This document shows positions 33,695 to 45,117 of a stretch of DNA of 64,000 nt, piece by piece. Source of the DNA: Gracilaria gracilis (lineage: Eukaryota; Rhodophyta; Florideophyceae; Gracilariales; Gracilariaceae). The translations under genes were made by a program, and so were the position numbers. The stretch covers positions 1 to 64,000 of the forward strand of contig JARGSG010000223.1 in assembly GCA_030374805.1 (NCBI GenBank), read 5' to 3'. The first letter of the stretch is position 1, and every line of letters begins with the position of its first letter. The notes under the pieces are model-generated. The model had not been told where the DNA came from. It did not search any database and was given only the letters and a program-made list of their open reading frames with translations.

Positions 33695-33899
33695 CACCTG
33701 GGTCTTTCTGGTGTACTTGGCTCTCTCAAGACTCGACATCCCATTGAGTGGCTCCCCCCCATCTAGGACTTGCATTCCCTTTCGTGGATCCTACACTTCA
33801 CCTGGGAAAGTTTGCTACCCACTTTGAGGTCGTTTACTTTTCAGGGTTTTTGCGAACACGCCCATCTTTGGAATTCGTTTGCCGCAAGCAGAACGAAAA

Positions 33900-36124
33900 C
33901 ACCTCAGTCTACCGTAATGGTTACCCTTCAGGAATCTTCTTGCGGACGCGCCGGGCCAGTTCCACCCCTACGGGACAGCGGCACTGACGAAGTGCCACGT
34001 GCTCCCAATTCAGGGGCTCCGAGCACCCGAAGTGTTCATGGAGGAATCCTACCACCTGTGAACAACCCGGAACAAATACTCCGGCAGTCCACACCAACCG
34101 ACCTTCGGAACCGTCTGGAGACGGTGCGTCAGCACGCCTCTCGCGAAGCCGCCCTTCAGACGCCACATCCAGCAGTGGATGTGCCGCCCGAACCCCTTCT
34201 GGGAAGCCCTCAAAGCTTAATTGAGAGCGGTGCCCAGCCTTTTTCGGGAAGTTTACTCATAGCACGGTGACCCCTTGTGAAGTCGATGGTAACCCTCGAG
34301 ATCGAGCGACGCATCCTTGCACTGGTTAGCGCTGAAGTGGAGGGCTTTCTGGATACCCTTACCCAGCGGTTTGTTTCAAAAATAACCGTTTCTGAAGCTC
34401 TGGACAGCACTATCGCCACCAGTGTCCATACTGAGGAACAGCACCGTCTCCAACTCACCCAATATGGGTGTGAGCAAGTTGTTAATCGTCAACCAGCAAT
34501 TTTGGTGTGACAGCCACCCACCATCCCTGCCCAACATGAAGCAGATTCAAGACCAGGCAGGGACCCTAACGTGGATAGACCCGATCTGAGCAACCCCCCT
34601 GGGGAAGCAGAATAGTACCGGCCGCAATCCCCGAAAGGGTCGCGGCACTGGGGTAATAGGGAAGTCACCAGACCAACGTCGGAACAGGAGGAAGTCGCTC
34701 CATAAAGGCCGTGGCTTTTCTGACTCGGACGACTCACAGTCTGGTTCAGACGAAGACCAGAACTGAAGCGATTCGGAAGACTCCGACCCCGAAGTGGACA
34801 TATCGCACTTACATCGCATACGACCCAATAACGGGGAATTTACGAAAGTGCTGAACTTTGAGCACTATCGCCTCAATGACCGAAGTTCTCGTTACAACTC
34901 CACGGTAGCCCGCGCCGTGGCCAAGCATGCTAAACGTATGCAGTTGCAAATGCCCTTGAAGTTCTCGGACAAGAATCCCATACTGATCCTACGATTTCCA
35001 GCGGCGTTCAAGAGCGCGTGCAACCATAATGGTGTCTATTAGGGTGCAGCCCTCTGGCTATTCAAGTTCTTCTTGGACCCGTCCGCTAGGGATACTATCA
35101 CTGCAAAGATCACCGGCGAATCTGAGGCGGTGAGCACTAGGAGCTCTGAACTCCTCTCGTCTTACCCAGAAGTGGTCAATCACCTACTGGAAGTTTATGC
35201 CACGGACGATATCCTATCGGAGGCTTACCACGATATGATTACACACCGCCAGAGCTCATCGGTGGCGGAACGCGAATACGTGGACCAATTGTAGACTAAG
35301 AACCTACGATGGGGCAACATATTCCCATAGTCGTGGTTGAAAGCTCTCTTCGTCGAGGGATTACTACCCGGAATCAGGGGCAGTGTGCGTAACTATTACT
35401 CTACGCATCCCAAAGTGGTATTCTGCCAGCTTGCTAGTTACGCTGAAGGGCTTGGCAATACCCACCGGGGTGGTAAGAAGTACTACAAAACACCGGAAGC
35501 CGCGAAGAGCAGTAAACCCAGTCGGGTCTCACTCAGTGTCTCCTCTGACACCGACGAACCAGACTGGGATGTACGCTTTGAAGATGAGAGGGCTTTAGCC
35601 CTGGCTGTCCAAGCTTCACCTCTCTCGTTCCCTTCAATTCCCTCCACGGGCGCGTCGACGCCATCAACGATACCAACCCCTCAGGATCTTCGCTACCAAC
35701 AGAAACCCCCAAGGGAAACTCATACGGCACAACAAACACCGTCTTCGTATCAAACGGCACCGACTTCGGTGAACAAAGTGGCACCATGCCGCATTTGCTT
35801 ATCCACCGCACGCCCATGCTGCGAATGGCTCCCCCCGAGTACCGTAACGCCCTGTTGCAGCTTCGAGAGGCGAACTACCACCAGCGCGTTTCTGAAGGGT
35901 ACTACAAGCCCAAGCCATGGGGCAACCAGCGGCCCAGCTCTGGTGATCAACAGCCCCTCCAACCCGCCACATCAAAGAGCCCCATGGCCCAGCCGAGGCC
36001 CATCTCTCAAGAACGTTTACCTCCACAGCGTCCTCAGCAGGTTAACAAGGTTACCTTCGAAAATCCCCTATCGGGTGAGAACACACCTGGGAACCCGCAG
36101 GGAAACGAAACGGACGAAACGTAG
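33900..36124 (+). mobile_element. gypsy-2 gag region
   Basis: Capsid-like sequence (for example LLEVYATDDILSEAYHDM near 35,185-35,240, matching LLRSYATNDTIHSAI in gypsy-1) is followed by FVEGLLPGIRGSVRNYY. A decayed Cys-rich knuckle (CRICL) lies near 35,790. Fossil relic. Confidence 0.8.
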
Positions 36125-36249
36125 GTGCCATGTCTTCCTCACGAGATCCGAGCCTCACCCCAAGAGTTTCATTAGAGCCTGACCCGCAGGTGGACTCTTC
36201 GAACGCGCAATCCGATAATTCTCCTCCGAACTCGGCGCCCGACGACACG

Positions 36250-37130
36250 GACCTCTGTGACGGTTTCCTCATGACGCGGGAGAATTACAAATTCCAATTG
36301 GAAACTGGACTCACGCCTCGCACCACATGAAACCTCTAAGACATACTGGATACTGGCGCGGGACCGAATATCATCCATGCCAAAAACCTCCCCCACGGGT
36401 ACGAATCCAACCTGAACAACCGTAGGACCCCACGGGTATTCAATGCTTTTAAGGACCCCATTCGAATTCTGGGAACCATCACCCTTCACACCCGTCTGGG
36501 AAACCTAGTTCAACGCATCCCATTCCTGGTGGTTACAAAACTAGCCGCTGATGCCATTTTGGGAACCTCCTTTATCGACCGTCATGTCCGCGCTATCTAC
36601 CCCCGCGAACGCAAGGTAGCCCTCTATGGGTCGCCACCAGTGGCGATAGTTAGCGCTTTCCACGGCCCAGCTGGGGACAAAAAAACGGTCGACCAACTTC
36701 CCCGAACGACACTCTCCAACAAGGTTCGACTCGATCAGACGATATGTATTCCACCCATGGCCCAACGGGAAGCTCTCGTTACGTGCGAAACCTTGGAACT
36801 GGTGTTCTTGCAAAACCACCCCAGAACGGTATCCCGAGACCTTCGCTCATTGCAAACGGAGTAATGAACATCTCGCCACGTCGTCTCTTTCAGGTCTTGG
36901 TCAGCAACTTCTCACACAGAGAAGTCCGCATGCCCAAAAACATGGTCATAGGTCTCGCTCTGCCCGCCCCACGGGCACTCACTGTCCTACGCGACGGGCT
37001 CGGACAGCTCGATCCTAAAGAAGGAAGGGAGAATAGTGAACCCGAGGAAGAGCTCCCATTACAGAGAGACAATATTCCGGAAACGGATTGGCGAGAAGCA
37101 ATCTACATTGGTGAATAATTCAGCCCTTAC
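36250..37130 (+). mobile_element. gypsy-2 aspartic protease and linker
   Basis: The active-site DTGA is at 36349-36360 in the context LDTGAGPNIIHA. It is followed by ADAILGTSFIDRH, the family's ILG-type second motif. The rest to about 37,130 links to the reverse transcriptase. Confidence 0.88.
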
Positions 37131-37142
37131 CGGGGTCGAATC

Positions 37143-37860
37143 TTGAACCTGTTACAGGATTACGAAAACATGTGGTCTGGCCGCCTGGGTCAGATAAATG
37201 CAGCCCTTCACAAGATTAAGTTGGAACCGGGCGCAAAACCAGTCTGCCAAGTTCCCTACAGGGCCGGCCATAAAGCCAGAGAAATGGAAGACCTTGAAGT
37301 CCGACGCATGTTAGACTCCAGGGTTATTGAACCTTCTAAGGCAGAATGGGCGAGCCCAGTCGTCTTTGCCCCGAAATAGAACGGCAGTTGGCGCTTCTGC
37401 ATTGATTATCGACGACTGAACGCACTAAACTCACGGGACGCATACCCGATACCACGCATGGATGATTTTAAAGACTCCCTACGCGAAGCTACGATCTTCA
37501 CGACCCTTGACGCCAATTTCGGGTATTGGCAGGTCAAGATCGCAGAGGGAGATCGTGACAAAACGACATTTACCTCCCACATGGGTCTCTACAGGTTTAA
37601 GCGAATGCCCTTCGGGTTAAAGAACGCTCCGGCCACCTTCCAGAGTGCGTTGGACATCATCTTCAATAGAGTTAAATGGCAATACGCTTTGGTGTACCTA
37701 GATGACGTTATCATTTACTCTCGGTAAGTGGAGGAACATTTCCGCCACGTCCGTAACGTTCTAACCCTTCTACGGGACCAGGAAATCACCCTGAAGCTGA
37801 AGAAATGCTTCTTCTTCCAAGCCTCCGTAGACTATCTAGGGCACGTACTTCGACCTGGGA
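37143..37860 (+). mobile_element. gypsy-2 reverse transcriptase
   Basis: Motifs: KAREMEDLEVRRMLDSRVIE, FCIDYRRLNALNSRDAYPIP, LDANFGYWQVKI, FGLKNAPATFQ and catalytic YLDD at 37695-37706. Strong Ty3/gypsy match. Confidence 0.95.
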
Positions 37861-38600
37861 AACTTCAGGTTTCCCAGCGGACGTGCGACGCAACTCGGCA
37901 GGCCAAACCGCCAACAACCCAAACGGAAATAAGATCCTTTATAGGCTTATGTAATGACTTCGGTCGTTTTGTCCCCAACTTGGCGAGAATCGCAGCTCCG
38001 CTGAACCGCAAGCTCGAGAAGAGACAGGCAAACCATTTTGGAATTCTACACGACGAGGAGTACCAAGCCTTCCAGGAGTTACGAGATCGACTGATCTCCC
38101 CGCCCATTTTGGCTCTTCTCGTCCCGGGTCGTCCGTACATGCTGGATGCGGACGCCTGTGACGTCCAGGTCGGATTTACGCTGCTCCAAGAGCAGCCGGA
38201 CGGGAAGCAGTACAAACCCGTAGGGTATTGGAGTCGCTCATTGTCACGACCGGAACGAGCCGACACGACGACGGAGAAGGAGTGTCTGGCAGTCATATGG
38301 GCGATGCTCTTGCTCAGATCATATTCGGAGGGTGAACATTTCACCGTGCGTACGGATCATCACTCCCTACGGTGGATCTTGAACCTAGCCGACTGTTCCG
38401 GCGGGCTTTCCAGGTGGCGACTACGACTCTCCGAGTTCTCTTTCGACGTCGTGCACCGCGCTGGGATAAAGCAACAGGCTGCCGATGCCCTGTTGCGCAT
38501 GCCTACAGAGGGAATGGATGATGGACCCCTGGAGGACGACATTCCGTGCTTTGCAGTAGAACCCGAAAGGAATTGCGACTGTCTTGTGTCAACAGTCAAA
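37861..38600 (+). mobile_element. gypsy-2 RNase H region
   Basis: FIGLCNDFGRFVPNLARIAA, then LDADACDVQVGFTLLQEQ, PVGYWSRSLSRPERADT, FTVRTDHHSLRWILNLAD and VHRAGIKQQAADALLRMPT. These are the standard RNase H blocks of the family. Confidence 0.93.
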
Positions 38601-38609
38601 GAAGGGGGA

Positions 38610-40018
38610 TACCACCTATGAAAACATCCTACTTGACTGGGAAGAATCAGAAGGTTACGAAGAGGACCCCGAGGGGGATGCCATACTGGCTGTCGAAACG
38701 GACCAAACTGAAGTGCTTCCAATCCCCACCCGGGAATTCCTCGCCGAGCAGGGTAAGGATTCATGGTGCAAGAATGCCGCGGAGACAGTCGGAAAACCAA
38801 GGTCCTGTTTTGGGTATGACCATCATGGCTTCTTACCGAGAACATCACCGCTGGACAGCGCCATGCAGCGCCTGGTACCACAAACCGTACGGGACCGTGT
38901 TCTGTTCCTCTCACATTACCCCCGTTTAGCAAGACACCCTGATGGGAGAAAGATGTACGCTACACTCCGTAGAGATTTCTATTGGCCGTTCATGGCTAAT
39001 GATGCGTACCAGACAGTTAAAGACTGCCGCTCATGCGCTGCCACCAGGAGGACGCTACATAAGCATCAGAAGTTTCTGAAGCCATTTCCCGCAGCGGGCA
39101 CTTTGGAATTTGTGGCAATGGACATCCTGGGTCCATTGTCGAAAACCACACATGGGATCGCTTCATTTTGGTCATCACTGACCGTTTTACGAAGCTGACA
39201 CGGGCCATTCCCTACAGGCCACGCAAGCGACGAATGTAGCCCTCGCCTTCTTGGAAAACTGAATCTTCTCTTACGGGGCTCCCCAGTTCCTTCTCACGGA
39301 TAACGGACCCCAATTTGTGGCAAAATTATTTGAAGCACTTTGTAGGGATTTAGGCGTACGTCATCTCATGACAACGGCATATCACCCCCAAACCAACGGG
39401 AAAGCGGAACGACCTAACCGCACCCTCGTGGGGAGACTCCGACATTACGTGTCTGAGCACCAACAAGACTGAGACAATCCCGTCTAGCCTCTGGTATACA
39501 CCTCTAACCCCCAAGTTCACCGAACAACGGGCACGACACCATTTGACCTGATGCTGACACGCCACCAACCGGGAATCGTCTTCAACGCACCCACGACTGC
39601 CATCCCCAATGCGGGGCCTGGCGAACCAAATACGGCTACCGTGAAGCGTTTGACACGTAACCGAATTCGGTTTCTTCTCTACAAAGCAAAAACTCATATG
39701 GATGCCGCGCAGAAGCAATATATGGCGGATTTCGATTCCCCTGTTAGGGCTCTGCCTACGTTCTCCCCAGGGGATTATGTTTTCCTCGACCGCCCACCTC
39801 GGAAAACCACCGGAACAGCAGAATACGCAGAGATTGCACGGAAGCTTCTCCCGTGCACTACTGGGCCCTTTAAGGTCGTCAAGGCAGCCAAAAGCACCGT
39901 CACCATCTTGGACGGTAACCTACACGACACGCTCTCAATCGACGGTGTCACAAAAGCCCCAAGAGATTGCGCTACCAATATGGATAAACAGGCAGTGACC
40001 CCCCCCCATCCCGCATAG
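38610..40018 (+). mobile_element. gypsy-2 integrase with GPF module
   Basis: The zinc module shows SHYPRLARHPDGRKMYATL and DCRSCAATR. The core has FVAMDILGP, LLTDNGPQFVAKLF and an NGKAER glutamate segment. The GPF module is LLPCTTGPFKVVKAAKS, followed by LSIDGVTKAPRD. Domain order as expected. Fossil relic. Confidence 0.92.
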
Positions 40019-40184
40019 TGCAGTTCCGCCAAGCCCTCTACCACCACTGCACGACAAGCCTGTCTCAGTGGACCCAACATCGCCCTCATGGGATGAGAAC
40101 GATGTGGCGAGCGATGCCGCAAACGACGCCGCCAACCGGCCAGAACTACTCACCAATGACTCCACCCGCGAATGCGTAATCTAG

Positions 40185-40340
40185 AAAGTTGTGGACGAAG
40201 CCACATCACCCGATGGCACACAAATGGTCAAGGTACGATGGTACGGCTTTCCCACTTCACAAGATACATGGAAACCCCGTACCAGTATACCTCACAACTT
40301 CCTCGCTAGGCTCCGAACCAAAAAACACCGGTAAACCCAC
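40185..40340 (+). mobile_element. gypsy-2 chromodomain-like end
   Basis: In the plus frame, KVVDEATSPDGTQMVKVRWY is followed by GFPTSQDTWKPRTSIPHNFL. This follows the chromodomain pattern of a V-xx-I strand, a VRWxG strand and a tWEP motif with aromatic residues. It lies about 75 codons after the end of the integrase GPF segment. Confidence 0.65.
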
Positions 40341-40439
40341 AGGGATAAAAATACCGCGTATAAGCTCACTCGCTGCGCACGCGCTTGCTTTCACCGTGGC
40401 ACATGATGTGGAGTACAAGCTAATACATGGCGCAGCATG

Positions 40440-41034
40440 CGCCGTGTAGCAGCGAGAGCATGCGCACACCGCAGGCACTACGCTGGCATGCACAGTGCAC
40501 ACCCACGTGGTACGCGCCAGTGGGTAGCCGATTCAGTCTAAAATAACACCTCTAAGGACGAAGGTGCACCACCTCAAAAATTTCTAAGTGTTTTGACGTC
40601 CCGCGCACCCCAAATCGGGCATTCCGAGCCTCTCAAACACGCTGGGTGCCGAGATATAAGCAAAAGAAGAAATCCACGTTTTTCGTCCCGTATGGGAGGG
40701 TAATTTCCAAGCCAAACTTTTTGATTCTCCTTGCAAGTAACCCTGCGGAGTCATCGCGCACCCCGGCACGCGCACCTGTACTCACCGTATACGACAGCAT
40801 AGCACCGCTTATTGTGCACACACGCCCATTTCTAAACGCGTATACATTTCACGGCGCTACACCCTTGGGGTTCAAGGCCACCATAAGAGGAAAGGCGAGA
40901 CCTATGCGAACACACGCAAAGCCTTAGCGCGGTGCGCAGGTTATTCACTACGCCATAGCGAGGCGCGACTCCCACTGGGACCAATATCATAAAAATCACG
41001 GTCCTCTCGGGACATCAAATGCGAGAAACGGGTG
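40440..41034. other. gypsy-2 untranslated linker
   Basis: Nothing coding is supported between the chromodomain-like end and the minisatellite. Confidence 0.4.
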
Positions 41035-41126
41035 ACGAGGTTGCTCATGAACTTTTTACGAGGTTGCTCATGCACGCTTTACGAGGTTGCTCATGCACTC
41101 TTTACGAGATTGGTCATGCACTCTTT
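41035..41126 (+). repeat. Four tandem copies of a 23-bp repeat
   Basis: acgaggttgctcatgcactct-type units start at 41035, 41058, 41081 and 41104 with exact 23-bp spacing and a few changes. The array lies inside gypsy-2, at the border between the pol side and the antisense block. Confidence 0.9.
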
Positions 41127-41149
41127 ATCAATTCGAAAACGCAAACTTA

Positions 41150-44100
41150 AGATTTCTCATGACGGATGCGACGTCGACGACGCACAGCGTCAGCCGCGCC
41201 GCTCTCCAGAAAAGGCAGCGACTCCTCGGATGAACTACTCTGTCCCGCAGTGGAAGACGCGGCCATGAACAGCCACCCGCCACCACCAACGACCTTGTTC
41301 TCACCCTTCTCGAGCTCTCCCACACCCGCACTCACGTTACCGCTCTCTGGGGAAGCTTCAACACTGCTCGGACCAGCCGCAGTCGAACTACCACCCACGT
41401 CGGGTTGCGCCGCCTGCGAAGAAGGGGCACTTGTCACCTTCGAGGCGCCGTCCATCGTCACCCGGAGCTGCAGAGTCGTCAACACCTTAGGAGGTTCCCC
41501 TCCTTAGTACACGGCCCTTTGGTGGCATGATGCGGAAACAGAATCCCCTCCACCCCGTCGTTTACGTGATAGAATGCCATCCCGGTGAGTAAACGCATCG
41601 AAGTCTCGCGAATGGGATCCGTACGAGCATGCACGTCTTCCCCTTCGAACGGGACTTGCGGGAGATCGAAGCGTGCTGTCACGTCCTCGACAAACTCCCG
41701 CGCAATCTGGGACTGTAACAAGTAATGATCTCGATCAAGGCCTCTTGAAGGCCTGTCACCCGTTGGGACAACACACGAAGAAGTGAAACGTCGCTCACCA
41801 ATCCTTGGGTGGCGGTCAGAGCGCTCAGAAGCGAATTCGGCGGCTCCAAACCCTTCTGCTGGCATTTTACCTGTAGGGCATCGAACGCCGCACCCACTTT
41901 GGGACTGGCCGCTCCACCTGGTGCCAAGTTCACCCCCTGGACTAGAAAACTGAGCGCTAGGGAGACACTAGTCGGCATGACGGAAATAACCATTGCAGGA
42001 GGAGCCACGGAATACGACGGTCCCGTTGGAGCCACGGACACACCCATGGCTGGAAAAGCCACCGACTGCTGCGAACCCGTTGGGACAACGGAAACCCCAT
42101 CACCACCGGGAGCTATCGCTAAACCGGATGAAGGCACTACGCCAGACCCCGAAAGAGCCGCGTTCTGATTCTGCCCAGAGAGAACACCTCCGGCAACGGC
42201 TGCCACCTGCGAATCCTCCAGAACAGTGAGCAGAGCAGTACTTGGATCACTCGCGGGACTCCCGAAAGGGACGGTACTCTCATTGCTGGGACTGACTACA
42301 TCCACTGGAGACGGGAAGATATCCTCCTCATCATCATCCTGCTGACCAAGGAGCGGAGCGGGGTTCGCAGGCTCCGTAGGACTGGGAGGCGGCCCAGACG
42401 GGTCATGAAGGCCCTCGCCTACGAAACCGACCCCGTGGGGCCAATAGTGCTTGAACCCATCCTTGTCGGTACCTGGCATTCTTTCCCCGACGGGACGAAA
42501 CGGTGGCATGTTCAAGTACGCCTTCCCGTCATCTTTCCCAGCGGGATGCTTGGGTATGTCGTGATAAAGGTCCTCCTCATAATCATACCAGAGGAAACTC
42601 GGGAATTGGGACCACTCTACGAAACAGACGTCATCCACGAGCAACCGAACGTCCTGAAACCCGTATTGGGAACCACGAACGATGTTCTGCACACCCAGGG
42701 CGCGGGCCTATCGTATAACTGAGGCCGGAAGCGGGAAAATACGACTCTTTGGGGACTTCAAGTTTGCGTCCTCGTATAGGCACCAGTCACGACATTTGGT
42801 GCGGACCGGAACCCAATAACGGGCCGCGTACAGGCAGCCCATGAACACGAACACGACCCATTCCACAAAGAAGATCTGCCACAGGGCATTCGTGCACGCT
42901 GTCTTGGGTCCTAGCAGGAGATTTGTGTAGTAAGCGCTGAGCGACGGAGTTGGTATACCCATGTAGAGGGATACTGACATGATGTCCCCCAGGGTGTTGC
43001 GGATACGAATATAATGCTGCTCTGTCGCGTTGTTGGGAATGTCGAAGTACTCCTGGTTGTGCCAACCGAAGAGGAACTTGTGCGTCTCCCTGATGCAAGC
43101 GTCATCGGCGACAAACTCTCCCCAATATTCGCGATCGCGGACCCATTATATCTGGTCATACGGCGGCTTGAACGCGACAACCCCAAGAAGACATTGCCCA
43201 GGCGGTGGAATCGACATAATTTCTCCCAGTTGGGCATAATCAGCTGCCAACCGACCGATAATATTGGCCATTCGACGCTGATAGTCAATCTCATGCCAAC
43301 AACGGGCAAAAGGCATATCCGGACGCCGATTCCCAGAGTCAACAGTCCGGATGTCCTGAGAGGGACTGATATGCATGTGCCCCTGACGGGCACGTTACGA
43401 CTCTACACGCCCGCGGCGATTCTTCTGTGAGAAACCCCGGTATATTGGGACCGACTCGGATCGATTCGCGTCGAAGAAGACTGAACCCATCGGGAAATAA
43501 TGGAATACCGGATACGGAATCGCTACATGGCGAGCACCGACATGGACCCGCCCAGGAGCCGTTGTACGATAGTAAACCTGCGTGGGATTTAGCCAATTCG
43601 GATTCGACCCGGCGGGAGTGCTATCTGTAGGCGCCGAGGGCACACCCGTGGCGCCGCAACCCGTAGGGGCTGAGATTCGTGGAATCGTCCCATCGGGGTC
43701 AAACATCTCCACTGTTGTGGAAGACTAAACGCCGAGCGACGACGAAAGCGGTTCCCGCCGAGGGCTCCTCTTTTGTACCCCTCGGGAAGGCGTGGCGAAC
43801 TCTCCCTCCGCGGGGAGGAGCCTGGACCCATCGGCCGCGGGCGCGCTCGTGCCCGACTCAACGGACATGGTGTTCTCTCGGGTTGATCGGTCGCGTCTTG
43901 CACCACGCCGAGCAAATGCGCATACAGCCATGATTCAAACGTAACCCGTACGGGTTGCCCCACACCGCAGCGTAATGGGACGCGACTTTTGCACCTCGCC
44001 AGGCAATGTTTGAATGCGGCATACACTGGACGCTACACCACTTATACCCGTACCGGGCACTGCGCACCGGCCAGTGACAACCAATATGGGCAGCCCGTCC

Positions 44101-44320
44101 CCTCTCCAGGCGGCATGCGCCACGCCGCGCTCCCACCGCCGCCTGCTTCTCCCCCCCCTCGGGACTACGATGCATTCCCAACCACGCGCGCCCACTCTCA
44201 ACCGATAGTTGGAACCCGCACCGGGACGTGCCCAGGCAACAGGCGCAACGCTGCTCCTGAACCCTCCGGGACATTCCACATCCTGTGGAAATAACGCGCC
44301 CGCACCGCCAACGGTCACAC
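41150..44320 (-). mobile_element. Antisense coding block of gypsy-2, unknown function
   Basis: Between pol and the 3' LTR, the minus strand carries long protein-like frames. One of 337 codons (41679-42692) is Pro/Ser/Gly/Val-rich with recurring VAPTG/VVPTG/VMPT units. Others around 42,708-43,712 include RMANIIGRLAADYAQLGEIM, FLFGWHNQEYFDIPNNATEQ and one hydrophobic, possibly membrane-spanning stretch (LWQIFFVEWVVFVFMGCLY). Orientation is opposite to gag-pol. It may be an antisense extra gene of this lineage or material captured by the element. Broken; no family recognised. Confidence 0.55.
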
Positions 44321-44386
44321 CCAAGTGAGGAGTGAAGCGCGCGCCCGAAATGGCACTACGAGAACACGCATTGGTGAACTGCATAA

Positions 44387-44580
44387 CCATTCGGGTTTCG
44401 CGCCATCGCGACCGACAGCCAGCGCAGCGCGCCTTCGTCGAACGTCCATTCGGGTTTCTCGCCATCGCGCCCGAAAGTCAGCGCACCTACGTCGCGCCCC
44501 CATTTGGGTCGGCGCCACCACGACAAAAAGCCGACACGCATTCTTCGCGCATCTATTTGGGCCTCTCGCCATTGTGGCAG
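44387..44580. repeat. Imperfect 53-59-bp tandem repeats
   Basis: Four units start near 44,387, 44,446, 44,500 and 44,553, each around ccattcgggtttctcgccat. Read on the minus strand they encode recurring Arg/Asn-rich strings such as MARNPNG and RWRETRM. Confidence 0.75.
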
Positions 44581-44590
44581 ACAGTCCATG

Positions 44591-44680
44591 CGCCCCCCCG
44601 ACCCCCCCCCCCCCCCCCCCCCGTCTACTGAGGCGGAGCCGTTCGACATCGAGACGAGCCCGGATCTAAGAAGAGGGGTC
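44591..44680 (+). other. Poly-C run and gypsy-2 purine tract
   Basis: A run of 21 C residues lies at 44602-44622. The purine-rich aagaagagggg just before the 3' LTR (about 44,669-44,679) is the likely polypurine tract. Confidence 0.65.
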
Positions 44681-45112
44681 TGTAGTGCAATTAGATGCAC
44701 TGTCCCAATGGGTGCATATTAGGATAGTTAGATAGTTATAGTGCACATGGGTGCAGCTCAGGGAATCCCACGTGTAAGGTCGTGACAGTTGTCGGCCACC
44801 ACCTAGGGGACCCCTTGATATATCAAGGTAGATTGTTTATTCTTTTCGACACGTGGCTACTGCCCTCAGAGATGTACTTAAGCACCTCACATTGGGCAGA
44901 GCTCACAGTGGTAAACCGCAAGTACCCCCTAACCGATCCTTCATCGTCTAGTTTCCCATAGGGCCGTTCTACCGCCATTACCGGTGCTGCACGCCTATCT
45001 CGTGCCCCGTTGCTAGCGTCCGTCTGCACGCTCCTTCATCCCCGCTTGGGTACTGCGCACACTACTTCCTAACTTAGGCATAGTACACGGCTGTAGCTGT
45101 CGCTGTACCACA
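44681..45112 (+). repeat. gypsy-2 3' LTR
   Basis: 432 bp, TGTAGTGCAATT...TACCACA. About 21 substitutions and one 1-bp indel separate it from the 5' LTR by eye. Confidence 0.94.
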
Positions 45113-45117
45113 CATTT

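Larger units (their letters stand above)
33244..45112 (+). mobile_element. Broken Ty3/gypsy LTR element with chromodomain-like end (gypsy-2)
   Basis: LTRs at 33244-33674 and 44681-45112 bound a plus-strand gag-pol relic. The flanks are cacct (33239-33243) and cattt (45113-45117), a 5-bp target duplication with two changes. B2 (52643-52647) and B3 (60176-60180) show the single empty site cacct. Parts in order: primer-binding site, gag, protease, reverse transcriptase, RNase H, integrase with GPF module, chromodomain-like end, a long non-pol stretch with antisense frames, purine tract and 3' LTR. About ten or more breaks are present in gag-pol. The LTRs differ at about 21 of 431 positions by eye, near 5%. 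It is related to gypsy-1 by domain sequence and primer site. Confidence 0.96.

Noticed and set aside
41035-41126. CRISPR-like short repeat array
   Set aside because: The 23-bp units are directly adjacent with no spacers, and the window is eukaryotic. It is a plain minisatellite.
42405-43630. Plus-strand frames overlapping the antisense block
   Set aside because: Their composition looks like a shadow of the longer, more protein-like minus-strand frames.
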